Assembly: GCA_963741755.1 (NCBI GenBank)
Contig: CAVUJG010000006.1
Span: 186,001-250,000 of the forward strand
Direction of reading: 5' to 3'
From: Sva-07 sp963741755
Lineage (GTDB): Bacteria; Actinomycetota; Acidimicrobiia; Acidimicrobiales; Ilumatobacteraceae
Length of the DNA: 64,000 nucleotides
In this document: positions 18,002 through 28,354 of the stretch, in pieces
Layout: the number at the start of each line of letters is the position of its first letter
Numbering within the stretch: position 1 is the stretch's first letter
Notes under the pieces: model-generated
What the model saw: the letters and a program-made list of their open reading frames with translations, nothing else
Database searches by the model: none
Told to the model about the DNA's origin: nothing
Position numbers and translations under genes: made by a program

Positions 18002-18814
18002 TCAGGTGCGGCGGAGGCGGAGGTAGAGCAGGCGCGGAATGGCGGCGGCTTCGGCGTATTCGAAGGCGCGATCGAGGAATCCCTCCGGTGGCGCCGGCTC
18101 GACCATGCGTTCGAGCACGAGCCCGTTCTCGGCGAGCGCGTTGAGATAGCGCGAGAGCGGACGGTGCACGAAGCGGATGAACACGCCCTGCTCGACCTGT
18201 TCGACCGAGTCCTGCTCGACGAGGTACGGCCCGATCCTCCAGTACTGCTCGGGCGGGTCGACCGTGTGGTCGTCGATCCAGCCGCTCCCCGGAGTCTGCA
18301 ACAGCGGATGATTGAGGAAGAACGAGAACTGGCCTCCGGCACGCAGGACTCGAGCGACCTCTGCGATCGCTCCATCGACGTCGTCGATGTGCTCGAACAC
18401 GAGACAGGCCACGACTGCGTCGAAGCACTCGTCGGGGAACGGCAGCTCGGCGGCTTCAGATCGGGCGAACACCGCTCCCCCGCCGCGCTCGTGCGCCACC
18501 CGGATCTGATTCCACGTGGGATCCACGCCGACCACTCGAGATCCCGCCGCAGCGAGCAGCCGACTGATCTGACCGTCGCCGCAGCCGAGATCGAGCACTC
18601 GCTCGAACCCGCCCAGTTCGGCAGCGGCCAGCGGCAGGATCTGCTCGACGTACTCGGGATCGGCTCCCTCGGTGAAACCGTCGATCCACCAGTCGGCGTG
18701 CGCCTCCCACAACTCGTGGTCCCGTGGTTCCCCGTGCCCGGGCCTCGGGGAACCACCGTGGTTCCCGGAGCCCTGGGCTCGGGGAACCTCGATCGGTTCG
18801 GGGTCGCTGGTCAC
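18002..18814 (-). CDS. Class I SAM-dependent methyltransferase with repeat-derived N-terminus
   Basis: A 270-residue methyltransferase of the UbiE/BioC-like Rossmann class. Motif I is RVLDLGCGDGQ near residue 72, motif II GVDP and motif III PFPDECFDAVVA. The acceptor is unknown. GTG 18814 is supported by a TAACCT -10 hexamer ending 8 nt upstream. Residues about 9-34 are encoded by two copies of palindromic repeat family B (18724-18756 and 18758-18790), giving a glycine/proline-rich leader (AQGSGNHGGSPRPGHGEPR) before the real domain begins at HELWEAHADWW. The repeat may have inserted in frame into the 5' end, since no better start lies downstream of it except a TTG. It is divergent from the luciferase-like gene. 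Confidence 0.85.
   Translation of the reverse strand: MTSDPEPIEVPRAQGSGNHGGSPRPGHGEPRDHELWEAHADWWIDGFTEGADPEYVEQILPLAAAELGGFERVLDLGCGDGQISRLLAAAGSRVVGVDPTWNQIRVAHERGGGAVFARSEAAELPFPDECFDAVVACLVFEHIDDVDGAIAEVARVLRAGGQFSFFLNHPLLQTPGSGWIDDHTVDPPEQYWRIGPYLVEQDSVEQVEQGVFIRFVHRPLSRYLNALAENGLVLERMVEPAPPEGFLDRAFEYAEAAAIPRLLYLRLRRT
18724..18790. repeat. Palindromic repeat family B, two copies inside the methyltransferase 5' end
   Basis: Copies at 18724-18756 and 18758-18790, 33 bp each: outer arms GTGGTTCCC and GGGGAACCAC or variants, with a GC-rich centre containing CCCGGGCC or CCCTGGGC. The same family occurs at 19768-19867, on the other side of the luciferase-like gene. Confidence 0.9.
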
Positions 18815-18822
18815 GGGGGCAG

Positions 18823-18828
18823 AGGTTA
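18823..18828 (-). promoter_or_regulatory. -10 hexamer TAACCT of the methyltransferase (leaderless), overlapping the divergent promoter
   Basis: TAACCT on the minus strand ends 8 nt before GTG 18814. It shares two base pairs with the plus-strand TACGGT at 18827-18832. Confidence 0.5.
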
Positions 18829-18832
18829 CGGT
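18827..18832 (+). promoter_or_regulatory. -10 hexamer TACGGT of the luciferase-like oxidoreductase (leaderless)
   Basis: TACGGT ends 8 nt before ATG 18841. The whole intergenic region is only 26 bp, so two divergent promoters overlap and their upstream elements must lie in the opposite coding sequence. Confidence 0.5.
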
Positions 18833-18840
18833 CGGCGTTC

Positions 18841-19752
18841 ATGAAGTTCTCGATCTGGCCCAACCCCGAACGCCCGCCCGCCGAGGTGCTCGATCTCGCC
18901 CGCGTCGCCGACGCCGAGGGATGGCATTGCCTCTGGTACGCCGACCACTACATGCCGAACTCGGGCAGCGAGGACGTACTGCCCGGAGACGTGCACGAAT
19001 GTTGGGCGATCCTGCCCGCGATCGCCGCAGTCACCGAACGGATCCGGATCGGGTCGCTCGTCGCGCCGACCTCGGTCCATCACCCGGCCGTGCTGGCAAA
19101 TCGTGCGGCCACGATCGATCGCATCTCGAATGGGCGCATGGTGCTCGGTATCGGGGCGGGCTGGCAGATCAACGAGCACCAGGCCTACGGCATCGACCTC
19201 GAGGAGCCGGCCACCCGAGTGAGCCGATTCGAGGAGGCGATCCAGGTGATCCGGTCGCTGCTCAACGAGGACACAACCGACTTCCACGGCGACTTCTACG
19301 ACATCACCGACGCGCCCGCGAATCCGAAACCGGTGCAGTCACCGCTCCCGATTCTCGTGGGCACGGGCAGCCCTCGCATGCTGCGAATCACTGCTACACA
19401 CGCTGACGAATGGAACACGTGGGGAGCTCCCGAGATGGCCGGGGGCGCGCTCGACAAATTCCACGTCGCGTGCGAGCAGGTGCAACGGGACCCGGCGACG
19501 ATCTGGAAGTCGACCCAGGCGCTCGTGTTCATGTCCGACGACGCCGACCTCGCCGCGAACATCAAGGGCGGCGACATGGGCCCCCGGTCGATCATCGGAT
19601 CGAGCGAACAACTCGTGGAGGAGATCGGAAAATACGTCGAGTTGGGATTCGACGAGCTGATCATCCCCGACTTCACGCTCGGCGCTACGCCCGAGGAGCG
19701 AGTCGACAACTACCGCCTCCTCCAAGCCGACGTCATCGCCCAGCTCGCCTGA
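18841..19752 (+). CDS. LLM-class flavin-dependent oxidoreductase (F420- or FMN-dependent)
   Basis: A 303-residue bacterial luciferase-like TIM-barrel enzyme. Family signals are the N-terminal AEGWHCLWYADHYMP, GSLVAPTSVHHPAVLANRAAT, the cofactor-site stretch ISNGRMVLGIGAGWQINEHQ, the PILVGTGSPRMLRITATHAD strand near residue 170 and the C-terminal GFDELIIPDFTLG. Actinobacterial members commonly use coenzyme F420, but the cofactor cannot be decided here. The substrate is unknown. ATG 18841 is supported by TACGGT ending 8 nt upstream. The gene is flanked on both sides by repeat family B. Confidence 0.9.
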   Translation: MKFSIWPNPERPPAEVLDLARVADAEGWHCLWYADHYMPNSGSEDVLPGDVHECWAILPAIAAVTERIRIGSLVAPTSVHHPAVLANRAATIDRISNGRMVLGIGAGWQINEHQAYGIDLEEPATRVSRFEEAIQVIRSLLNEDTTDFHGDFYDITDAPANPKPVQSPLPILVGTGSPRMLRITATHADEWNTWGAPEMAGGALDKFHVACEQVQRDPATIWKSTQALVFMSDDADLAANIKGGDMGPRSIIGSSEQLVEEIGKYVELGFDELIIPDFTLGATPEERVDNYRLLQADVIAQLA

Positions 19753-19767
19753 CCCATCGCCTCGGGC

Positions 19768-19867
19768 CTGGTTCCCGGAACCCGGGCCTCGGGGAACCAG
19801 CTGGTTCCCGGAACCCGGGCCTCGGGGAACCAGCGTGGTTCCCGGAGACCTGGGCTCGGGGAACTTC
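19768..19867. repeat. Palindromic repeat family B, three tandem copies
   Basis: Copies at 19768-19800, 19801-19833 and 19835-19867. The first two are identical, with arms CTGGTTCCC and GGGGAACCAG. The third has GTGGTTCCC and a diverged right arm. They lie between the convergent 3' ends of the luciferase-like gene and uvrC and may act as a terminator. Confidence 0.92.
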
Positions 19868-19884
19868 GCTGGGTGCGATCGCGA

Positions 19885-21768
19885 TCAGTCGGTGTGGAAC
19901 TTGGCGAACACCGCTTCGGCGACCGGATCGGGGAGGAAACTCAGCGCTTTCAGCTCGTCGAGGTCAGCGCGTTTGACGGCGTTCACGCCGCCGAACGCCT
20001 TGACCAGCTTCTTCTGGCGGACCTCGCCGAGGCCTGGGATCCCGTCCAACGCGCTCACCGTCATGCGCTTGCTGCGCCGCTCGCGATGGAACGTGTTCGC
20101 GAATCGGTGCGCCTCGTCACGAATCCGCTGGAGCATGAACAGCGCCTCGCTCCCCCGAGGGATCTCCACCGGCGCACTCCGTCCGGGGATGAACACCTCC
20201 TCGAACCGCTTTGCGAGACCGGCGACCGGGATCTCGTCGGTCAGGTCGAGTTCGTCGATGACCCGCTTGGCGGCACTGAGCTGGCCCTTGCCGCCGTCGA
20301 CGAGCAGCAACTGTGGCGGATAGGCGAACTTGCCCGGCTTGTCGCCGCGCTCGTTCACGGGCCGGTCGCGCTCGTCGAGATAGGCCTGCAACCGCCGCCG
20401 CACCACCTCGGCCATCGCGGCGTAGTCGTCGCTGGCACTGACCTCGTCGCCACCGACGGTGTTGACCTTGAAGCGCCGGTACTCGCGCTTGTTGGGCAGA
20501 CCGTCTTCGAGCACCACCATCGAGCCGACGTAGTCACTCCCCTGCAGATGGGCCATGTCGTAACACTCGATGCGAAGTGGAGCTTCAGGAAGACCAAGGT
20601 GATCCTGGAGTTCGGTCAACGCCCGGCTGCGCGAGTTGTGGTCGCTCGCTCGCTTCATCCGGTGCCGAGTGAACTCGCCCTCGGCGTTGCGAGTGACGGT
20701 CTCCAGCAATGAGCGCTTGTCGCCGCGCTGCGGAACCCGCACCTGCACGCGAGAGCCGCGTCCCATCGAGAGCCACTCCTCGTAGGTGGCGAGTTCCTCG
20801 GCCTCGTACGGCACCAGCACCTGCTTCGGGACGCCGAGGATCGGGTCGTCGCCGTACATCGACTCCAAGATGCGGTCGATCAGGCGGCCGGGCGTGAGCT
20901 CCTCCACCTTGTCGAGAATGAAACCCTTGCGTCCGACGACCCGTCCCTTGCGCACGTAGAACACCTGCACCGCCGCTTCGAGTTCGTCCTCGGCGATGCC
21001 GATCACGTCGAGGTCCTCGCTGCGCTCGGCGACCATCTGCTGCTTCTCGATCGCCTTGCGCACCGCGAGCAAACGGTCGCGGAGCCGAGCGGCACGCTCG
21101 AACTCGAGGTCGGTCGCCGCGGCTTGCATGTCGGCTTCCAGGCGGTCGACGATTTCGTCGGTGTCGCCGTCGAGGAACTCGCACAGGTCGGTGACGAGCT
21201 GGCGGTACGGCATCTCCTCGATCTCGCCGACGCACGGCCCCGCGCACTTCTCGATGTGGAACAGCAGGCACGGACGGCCGAGTCGTTCGTGCTGGTTGAA
21301 CTTGGCCTGGCTACACGTGCGGACGGGGAACGACCGCAACAACAGGTCGAGCGTGTCGCGGATCGCGTACGCATGGGCGTAGGGCCCGAAGTAGCGGGTG
21401 CCCTTGCGCTTGCGGCCGCGCATCACGAGTGCTCGAGGCCACTGCTCGTCGATCGTGACGGCGAGGAACGGGTAGCTCTTGTCGTCACGCAGCCGCACGT
21501 TGAAACGCGGATCGTGCTGCTTGATCAGCGAGTACTCGAGCATCAACGCCTCGACCTCGTTGCGCACGATCGTCCATTCGACCGACTCGGCGGTCTCGAC
21601 CATCTGCGCAGTCCGCGGATGCAGATTGCGCGGATCCTGGAAGTAGTTCGACAGGCGTTGGCGGAGGTTCGATGCCTTGCCGACGTAGATCACGCGGCCG
21701 TGGACGTCCTTGAACTGGTACGAACCCGGCGCCTCGGGGATCGTGCCGGCCGGGGGACGTTTCACCAT
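19885..21768 (-). CDS. uvrC: UvrABC system protein C (excinuclease subunit C)
   Basis: Makes both incisions in nucleotide-excision repair after UvrB loads on damage. In 627 residues it has the GIY-YIG nuclease (PGSYQFKDVHGRVIYVGKAS near residue 14, then VRNEVEALMLEYSLIKQHDPRFN), four cysteines around the second domain (CSQAKF, CLLFHIEKCAGPC), a UVR domain (LEFERAARLRDRL), the RNase H-like endonuclease (IECYDMAHLQGSDYVGSMVV; LLLVDGGKGQL; RDEAHRFAN) and tandem helix-hairpin-helix motifs (ALDGIPGLGEVRQKKLVKAF). ATG 21768 has AGGAAG upstream. The gene is intact, unlike uvrA and uvrB. No LexA box was seen upstream. Confidence 0.97.
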   Translation of the reverse strand: MVKRPPAGTIPEAPGSYQFKDVHGRVIYVGKASNLRQRLSNYFQDPRNLHPRTAQMVETAESVEWTIVRNEVEALMLEYSLIKQHDPRFNVRLRDDKSYPFLAVTIDEQWPRALVMRGRKRKGTRYFGPYAHAYAIRDTLDLLLRSFPVRTCSQAKFNQHERLGRPCLLFHIEKCAGPCVGEIEEMPYRQLVTDLCEFLDGDTDEIVDRLEADMQAAATDLEFERAARLRDRLLAVRKAIEKQQMVAERSEDLDVIGIAEDELEAAVQVFYVRKGRVVGRKGFILDKVEELTPGRLIDRILESMYGDDPILGVPKQVLVPYEAEELATYEEWLSMGRGSRVQVRVPQRGDKRSLLETVTRNAEGEFTRHRMKRASDHNSRSRALTELQDHLGLPEAPLRIECYDMAHLQGSDYVGSMVVLEDGLPNKREYRRFKVNTVGGDEVSASDDYAAMAEVVRRRLQAYLDERDRPVNERGDKPGKFAYPPQLLLVDGGKGQLSAAKRVIDELDLTDEIPVAGLAKRFEEVFIPGRSAPVEIPRGSEALFMLQRIRDEAHRFANTFHRERRSKRMTVSALDGIPGLGEVRQKKLVKAFGGVNAVKRADLDELKALSFLPDPVAEAVFAKFHTD

Positions 21769-21809
21769 CTCGCTTCCTGCATGACGCCTCAAGCATACGG
21801 ACGGCCGGA

Positions 21810-21815
21810 TACCGT
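21810..21815 (+). promoter_or_regulatory. -10 hexamer TACCGT of the rhomboid-like gene (leaderless)
   Basis: TACCGT ends 8 nt before ATG 21824. Confidence 0.45.
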
Positions 21816-21823
21816 GATGCCCG

Positions 21824-22732
21824 ATGTCCGACCAGTTCGCCGCCGCCTTCCGCCGACGACCCAACGACGGCTGGTTCCGTGCGGGCAACTTCGACGTCAC
21901 CACCACCGACATCCTGTGCGGCCTGTCGATCGTGTCGATGTTCCTCTGGGGACTGTTCCGCGATGCCTGGGATCGCTTGTGGTTCGCTCCGGTGCTGGTT
22001 CGGGACTTCGAAGTCTGGCGACTGGTCACCTGGCCGGTCGCCACCGAGCCCGCCATCTGGCCACTGCTCGGGATCGTGTTCTTCTACCTGTTCGGCCAGC
22101 AGCTCGAAGCGCTGTTCGGCCGCGGCAAGTTCCTGGCCTGGGTGCTTGCGCTCACGATCCTGCCGGCACTCATCCTCACCATGCTCGGCCCGCTGTCGAA
22201 CAGCATCGACTTCATGATTGCGTACGGGTTGAACAACCTGTTCCTCGGCGGCATCTGGGTGTATGCGGCCACGTATCCCGGCGTCAAGTGGTTCGAGGTC
22301 ATCCCGCTGTGGGCGCTCGCCGCCATCTTCACCGTGCTGAACTTCCTGCAGTTCACCGGCACCGACCAGACCGGTCAAGTCATCTTCCTGCTCGTGTCGA
22401 TCGGGGTGGCACTCTTTGCCGGGCGATCGCTCGGCCTGGCCACCGGCTGGCCGATCCCCCATCTGCCGCTCGACGGCGTCGGGACGTCCAAGCCCAAGAA
22501 GAAGAAGTCGAAGCCGTCGGGCTCCGCTGGATCGTCGAAGTCGGGCGGTGTCGTGCAGGGGCCGTGGAAGAACGCTCCTGCGCCGATGCCCCCGCCGAAC
22601 GCACCGTCCCCCGCCGACCAGATCGAACTCGATGCCTTGCTCGACAAGATCGGCGCCAACGGCATGGACTCGCTCACCGGCGACGAGAAGAAGCGCCTCA
22701 ACGACCTCAGCAAACGCCTCCGCAACCGCTGA
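21824..22732 (+). CDS. Rhomboid-like membrane protein lacking the catalytic serine
   Basis: A 302-residue protein with six predicted helices between residues about 28 and 200 arranged as in rhomboid proteins (WRLVTWPVA after helix 1; FYLFGQQLEALFGRGKFL, equivalent to the rhomboid LFGxxLE/W element). Where active rhomboids have GxSG, this protein reads AYGLNNLFLGG, without a serine, so it is probably an inactive rhomboid. The tail is basic (PKKKKSKPSG), then proline-rich, then a conserved C-terminal helical motif DQIELDALLDKIG with SLTGDEKKRLNDLSKRL that often ends actinobacterial rhomboid-like proteins. A non-proteolytic chaperone or ER-derlin-like role is only a guess. A leaderless promoter precedes ATG 21824. 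Confidence 0.8.
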   Translation: MSDQFAAAFRRRPNDGWFRAGNFDVTTTDILCGLSIVSMFLWGLFRDAWDRLWFAPVLVRDFEVWRLVTWPVATEPAIWPLLGIVFFYLFGQQLEALFGRGKFLAWVLALTILPALILTMLGPLSNSIDFMIAYGLNNLFLGGIWVYAATYPGVKWFEVIPLWALAAIFTVLNFLQFTGTDQTGQVIFLLVSIGVALFAGRSLGLATGWPIPHLPLDGVGTSKPKKKKSKPSGSAGSSKSGGVVQGPWKNAPAPMPPPNAPSPADQIELDALLDKIGANGMDSLTGDEKKRLNDLSKRLRNR

Positions 22733-22770
22733 CGCCAGAGGCCGGGCCGTCGCTCGCGCCGGGCCCACCG

Positions 22771-22928
22771 ATGAGCGAAGCGACCGGATACGGCGGTTTC
22801 GCTCATCGCAGCCAGCCCGACCGACCCACCGATGAGCGAAGCGACCGGATACGGCGGTCTCGCTCATCGCAGCCAGCCCGACCGACCCACCGATGAGCGA
22901 AGCGACCGGATACGGCGGTTTCGCTCAT
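22771..22928. repeat. Palindromic repeat family A, locus 2 (three copies, 61-bp period)
   Basis: Copies at 22771-22806, 22832-22867 and 22893-22928. The two 25-bp spacers (beginning CGCAGCCAGCCCGACC) are identical to one another but differ from those of locus 1. It fills the gap between the rhomboid-like gene and the AbiEi-like gene, both on the plus strand. Confidence 0.95.
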
Positions 22929-23008
22929 CGCAGACTCGTCCCGGTGCGCTCTCGGTAGCGTTGCTCGCACCGACTCCCTCCGACGACATCACGTCCAGGA
23001 GGTTCGAA

Positions 23009-23947
23009 GTGGCCACTCTCAGCTCGAGCGCTCACGCGCTACTCGCACGCCAGCACGGTGTTGCATCGACACAACAGCTGCTCGACGCCGGACTGTCGAT
23101 GCGCCGGCTCCAGCGGTTGCAGCACGACGGTGGGCTCGAGCTCGTGCTGCGCGGCGCCTACCGAACGCCGAGCGCCCCGGTCACCGAGCTGAGCCAGTGC
23201 GCAGCAGTGTGTTCGGCGCGGCCTGATGTCGCCATCGCCGGTCCGACCGCCGGCCGTCTGTGGGGCTTCCGCCGGCTGCCGCCCGACCAACGGATCCATG
23301 TGCTCGCACCACCTGCGAGCAACCCCGCCATCGCCCGATGGGTCGTCCCCTACCGCACTGCCGCCCGCCACGATCACGACGTCGTCGAACGCAACGACGG
23401 CATCCGGGTCACGTCACGGCAACGAACGGCGCTCGACCTCGCCCGCTGGCTCGGACCCGACGATCTCCTCTCGGTGATCGAGCAGGCGGCTCACGACGGA
23501 CGACTCGCCGACGACGACTTCCTGGAGGTGGCGGCGGACTGGCTGTCGCCCCGACGCCCATGGGCCAGAGCGTTCCTCCAAGCACTCGACCGTCGATTGC
23601 CGGGCGGGCCGGCCGAGTCGCATCCCGAGGTCCGCGTCGCCGATGCGTTGTCCAGCGCCGGGGTGATCGGCCTGGTTCGCCAACATCGAATCGATCTACC
23701 TGGCCACGGCGAGATCCGGTTCGATCTCGCCATTCCCGGCCTGCGGTGGGCAATCGAGGTCGACCTTCATCCTCGCCATCGCGAGACGATGGGAATCGCC
23801 GCGGATGCCCGTCGCGATCGCGCCGCCGGCACCGTCGGGTGGACCACCACGCGCATCACCAAGTCCCAGTACGACGAACGGTTCAACGAGACGATCGCCG
23901 AGGTCGCCTCGTTCCACGCAGATCTCTGCCGCCGCCTCGCCGGATGA
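23009..23947 (+). CDS. AbiEi-like HTH protein with C-terminal Vsr/DUF559-like nuclease domain
   Basis: A 312-residue protein. The N-terminus (LLARQHGVASTQQLLDAGLS; MRRLQRLQHDGGLELVLRGAY) is the winged helix found in AbiEi antitoxins and similar transcription regulators. The middle (IAGPTAGRLWGFRRLP; TALDLARWL) matches the same family. The C-terminus carries a PD-(D/E)XK-like core, RFDLAIPGLRWAIEVDLHPRH, as in DUF559/Vsr-type proteins; the expected Lys is replaced by the D-L-H pattern, so activity is uncertain. GTG 23009 has CAGGAGG upstream. No toxin gene adjoins it, so it is not a complete AbiE system. Family A repeats lie on both sides. Confidence 0.75.
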   Translation: MATLSSSAHALLARQHGVASTQQLLDAGLSMRRLQRLQHDGGLELVLRGAYRTPSAPVTELSQCAAVCSARPDVAIAGPTAGRLWGFRRLPPDQRIHVLAPPASNPAIARWVVPYRTAARHDHDVVERNDGIRVTSRQRTALDLARWLGPDDLLSVIEQAAHDGRLADDDFLEVAADWLSPRRPWARAFLQALDRRLPGGPAESHPEVRVADALSSAGVIGLVRQHRIDLPGHGEIRFDLAIPGLRWAIEVDLHPRHRETMGIAADARRDRAAGTVGWTTTRITKSQYDERFNETIAEVASFHADLCRRLAG

Positions 23948-23966
23948 CGCCCAACCCGACCCACTG

Positions 23967-24002
23967 GTGAGCCAACCGACCGCATACGGCGGCTTCGCTC
24001 AT
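23967..24002. repeat. Palindromic repeat family A, locus 3 (single copy)
   Basis: The only solitary copy in the window. It begins GTGAG instead of ATGAG and has the right arm CGGCGGCTTCGCTCAT. It sits between convergent genes, 19 bp after the AbiEi-like stop and 10 bp before the MFS stop. Confidence 0.88.
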
Positions 24003-24012
24003 CGCAGTGCGG

Positions 24013-25278
24013 TCAGCCTGCTGGGCGTCTGTTCGGCGCGGTCGCGGCGGTGTACCAGGCGAGCACGAGCAGTACAGCCGCGAGGACGGTTGCGCCGTCT
24101 GCGAGGAGGTGGAACCCGAACGATGCCTTCACGAACCCCGAGCTGAGCGCAGCCGTGGCTCCGCACAGGCTCAATGTGAGATCACCGGTCCCCTGCACCT
24201 CGACGCGTGACGCCTCCGGAACCGACGCCGTCAGGATCGTCGTGCCCCCGATGAGACCGAAGCTCCACCCGAGCCCGAGGAAGAACAGCCCGACGAACAT
24301 CAGCACCGGCACGTACCCCGCGAGCACGGTGGTGATCGTTCCCGCCCCGAGGATGATCGCACCGACCTGGATCGCACGGACCGGGCCGCGGTGGTCGACG
24401 AACCGCCCGACGAACGGAGCCAGCCCGTACATGCCCACGATGTGCACCGCGATCACGAACGCCGACAGGTCGGCCTGGCCGTGGTCCTTCATGTGCGGAG
24501 GGGTCATCGTCATCACCCCAACCATCGCCGCCTGCGAGATGGCCATTGCAGCGATGCCGAGACGTGCCCCCGGCGACGCCCAGATCACCGCGGCCGACGA
24601 TCGTACGACGCGAGTGAGTTTGGTTCGCTCGGCGTGTGGATCGATTCCGCCGATCACCTCGAGCGGATCTGGACGCAGCCGAACCCACACGACCGTCGCC
24701 GCCACGACGAAGAACACCGCCGCAAAGAGGAACGGACCAACGAGCGGATCGAGCCCGATACCTTCCGCCACTGCTTTCTCGAACGGGGTGAGCAGCGGAC
24801 CGAGTGCCGCGCCGAGCGTGCCCACCCACACGATGGCGGCGATCGATGCACCCTGCTTGTCGGGTTCAGCGAGGTCGGCGGCCACATATCGCTGCTGCAG
24901 CGTGGCCGCCTGGCCCGCACCGAACGCCACCATTCCCAACAGAAAGAGCGGGAACCACCGCAACTGTCCGCCGGTGGCTGCAACGGAAGCGCCGAGCGCA
25001 CCGATCGCCAGCACCCGCCAGAGCCCGATTCGACGGCCACGCCGCCGCATGAACGCTGCGAGCGGGATGGCTGTGAACGCAGCGCCGACCGTGAACGAGG
25101 CACTGCCCATCCCCGCAAGACGGTCGGAGCCGAGCAGGTCGCTCGCCAGGAGCGACACGACGGCCACCATTCCGGCCACCGCCGCTTGGCCCGGAACCTG
25201 GGCGAACCGCAGCGAGCGCAGCGTGCGCTGCTGGAGTGCTTGCCGGTCGACGCCGGTATCAGCCAGTGCGTCGACCAC
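24013..25278 (-). CDS. Major facilitator superfamily transporter
   Basis: A 421-residue polytopic carrier with about twelve hydrophobic segments. It begins with a cytoplasmic leader (residues 1-32), has the MFS loop-2/3 motif as GMGSASFTVGAAFTAIPLAA followed by MRRRGRRIGLWRV, and a second half starting near residue 215. Substrate is unknown; the pattern of a long central loop (PHAERTKLTRVVRSSAA) resembles drug-export members. GTG 25278 is the annotated start; the sequence CAGACT lies 6 nt upstream and could be a weak -10. It is flanked by family A repeats at both ends. Confidence 0.88.
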   Translation of the reverse strand: MVDALADTGVDRQALQQRTLRSLRFAQVPGQAAVAGMVAVVSLLASDLLGSDRLAGMGSASFTVGAAFTAIPLAAFMRRRGRRIGLWRVLAIGALGASVAATGGQLRWFPLFLLGMVAFGAGQAATLQQRYVAADLAEPDKQGASIAAIVWVGTLGAALGPLLTPFEKAVAEGIGLDPLVGPFLFAAVFFVVAATVVWVRLRPDPLEVIGGIDPHAERTKLTRVVRSSAAVIWASPGARLGIAAMAISQAAMVGVMTMTPPHMKDHGQADLSAFVIAVHIVGMYGLAPFVGRFVDHRGPVRAIQVGAIILGAGTITTVLAGYVPVLMFVGLFFLGLGWSFGLIGGTTILTASVPEASRVEVQGTGDLTLSLCGATAALSSGFVKASFGFHLLADGATVLAAVLLVLAWYTAATAPNRRPAG

Positions 25279-25302
25279 GCCCGCAGTCTGTCACTTCCAC
25301 CG

Positions 25303-25399
25303 ATGAGCCAACCGACCGCATACGGCGGTTTCGCTCATCGCAACCAGCCAGCCCGCCTCACCGATGAGCCAACCGACCGCATACGGCGGTTTCGCTCAT
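25303..25399. repeat. Palindromic repeat family A, locus 4 (two copies, 61-bp period)
   Basis: Copies at 25303-25338 and 25364-25399, left arms ATGAGCCAACCGACCG, centre CATA, right arms CGGCGGTTTCGCTCAT. The locus lies between the MFS start and the uvrA stop. Confidence 0.95.
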
Positions 25400-25422
25400 C
25401 GCAACGCACGGGACCGGGTGGG

Positions 25423-28309
<2,887 letters not shown>

Positions 28310-28318
28310 CAGCGCACG

Positions 28319-28324
28319 ATCCTA
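28319..28324 (-). promoter_or_regulatory. -10 hexamer TAGGAT of uvrA
   Basis: TAGGAT on the minus strand ends 9 nt before ATG 28309, so the transcript is probably leaderless. It begins 5 nt downstream of the LexA box. Confidence 0.6.
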
Positions 28325-28329
28325 CCGCC

Positions 28330-28341
28330 GAACATGTGTTC
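28330..28341 (-). promoter_or_regulatory. LexA (SOS) box upstream of uvrA
   Basis: GAACACATGTTC on the minus strand is a perfect GAAC-N4-GTTC palindrome, the actinobacterial LexA site. It ends 5 nt before TAGGAT, so bound repressor would cover the promoter. Induction by DNA damage is inferred. Confidence 0.85.
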
Positions 28342-28354
28342 CACAAGACCGTGG

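Noticed and set aside
18724..18790. Repeat family B as promoter element of the LLM gene
   Set aside because: The copies lie more than 50 bp upstream of ATG 18841, inside the methyltransferase frame, and identical copies also lie at the 3' end of the LLM gene, so a promoter role is not supported.
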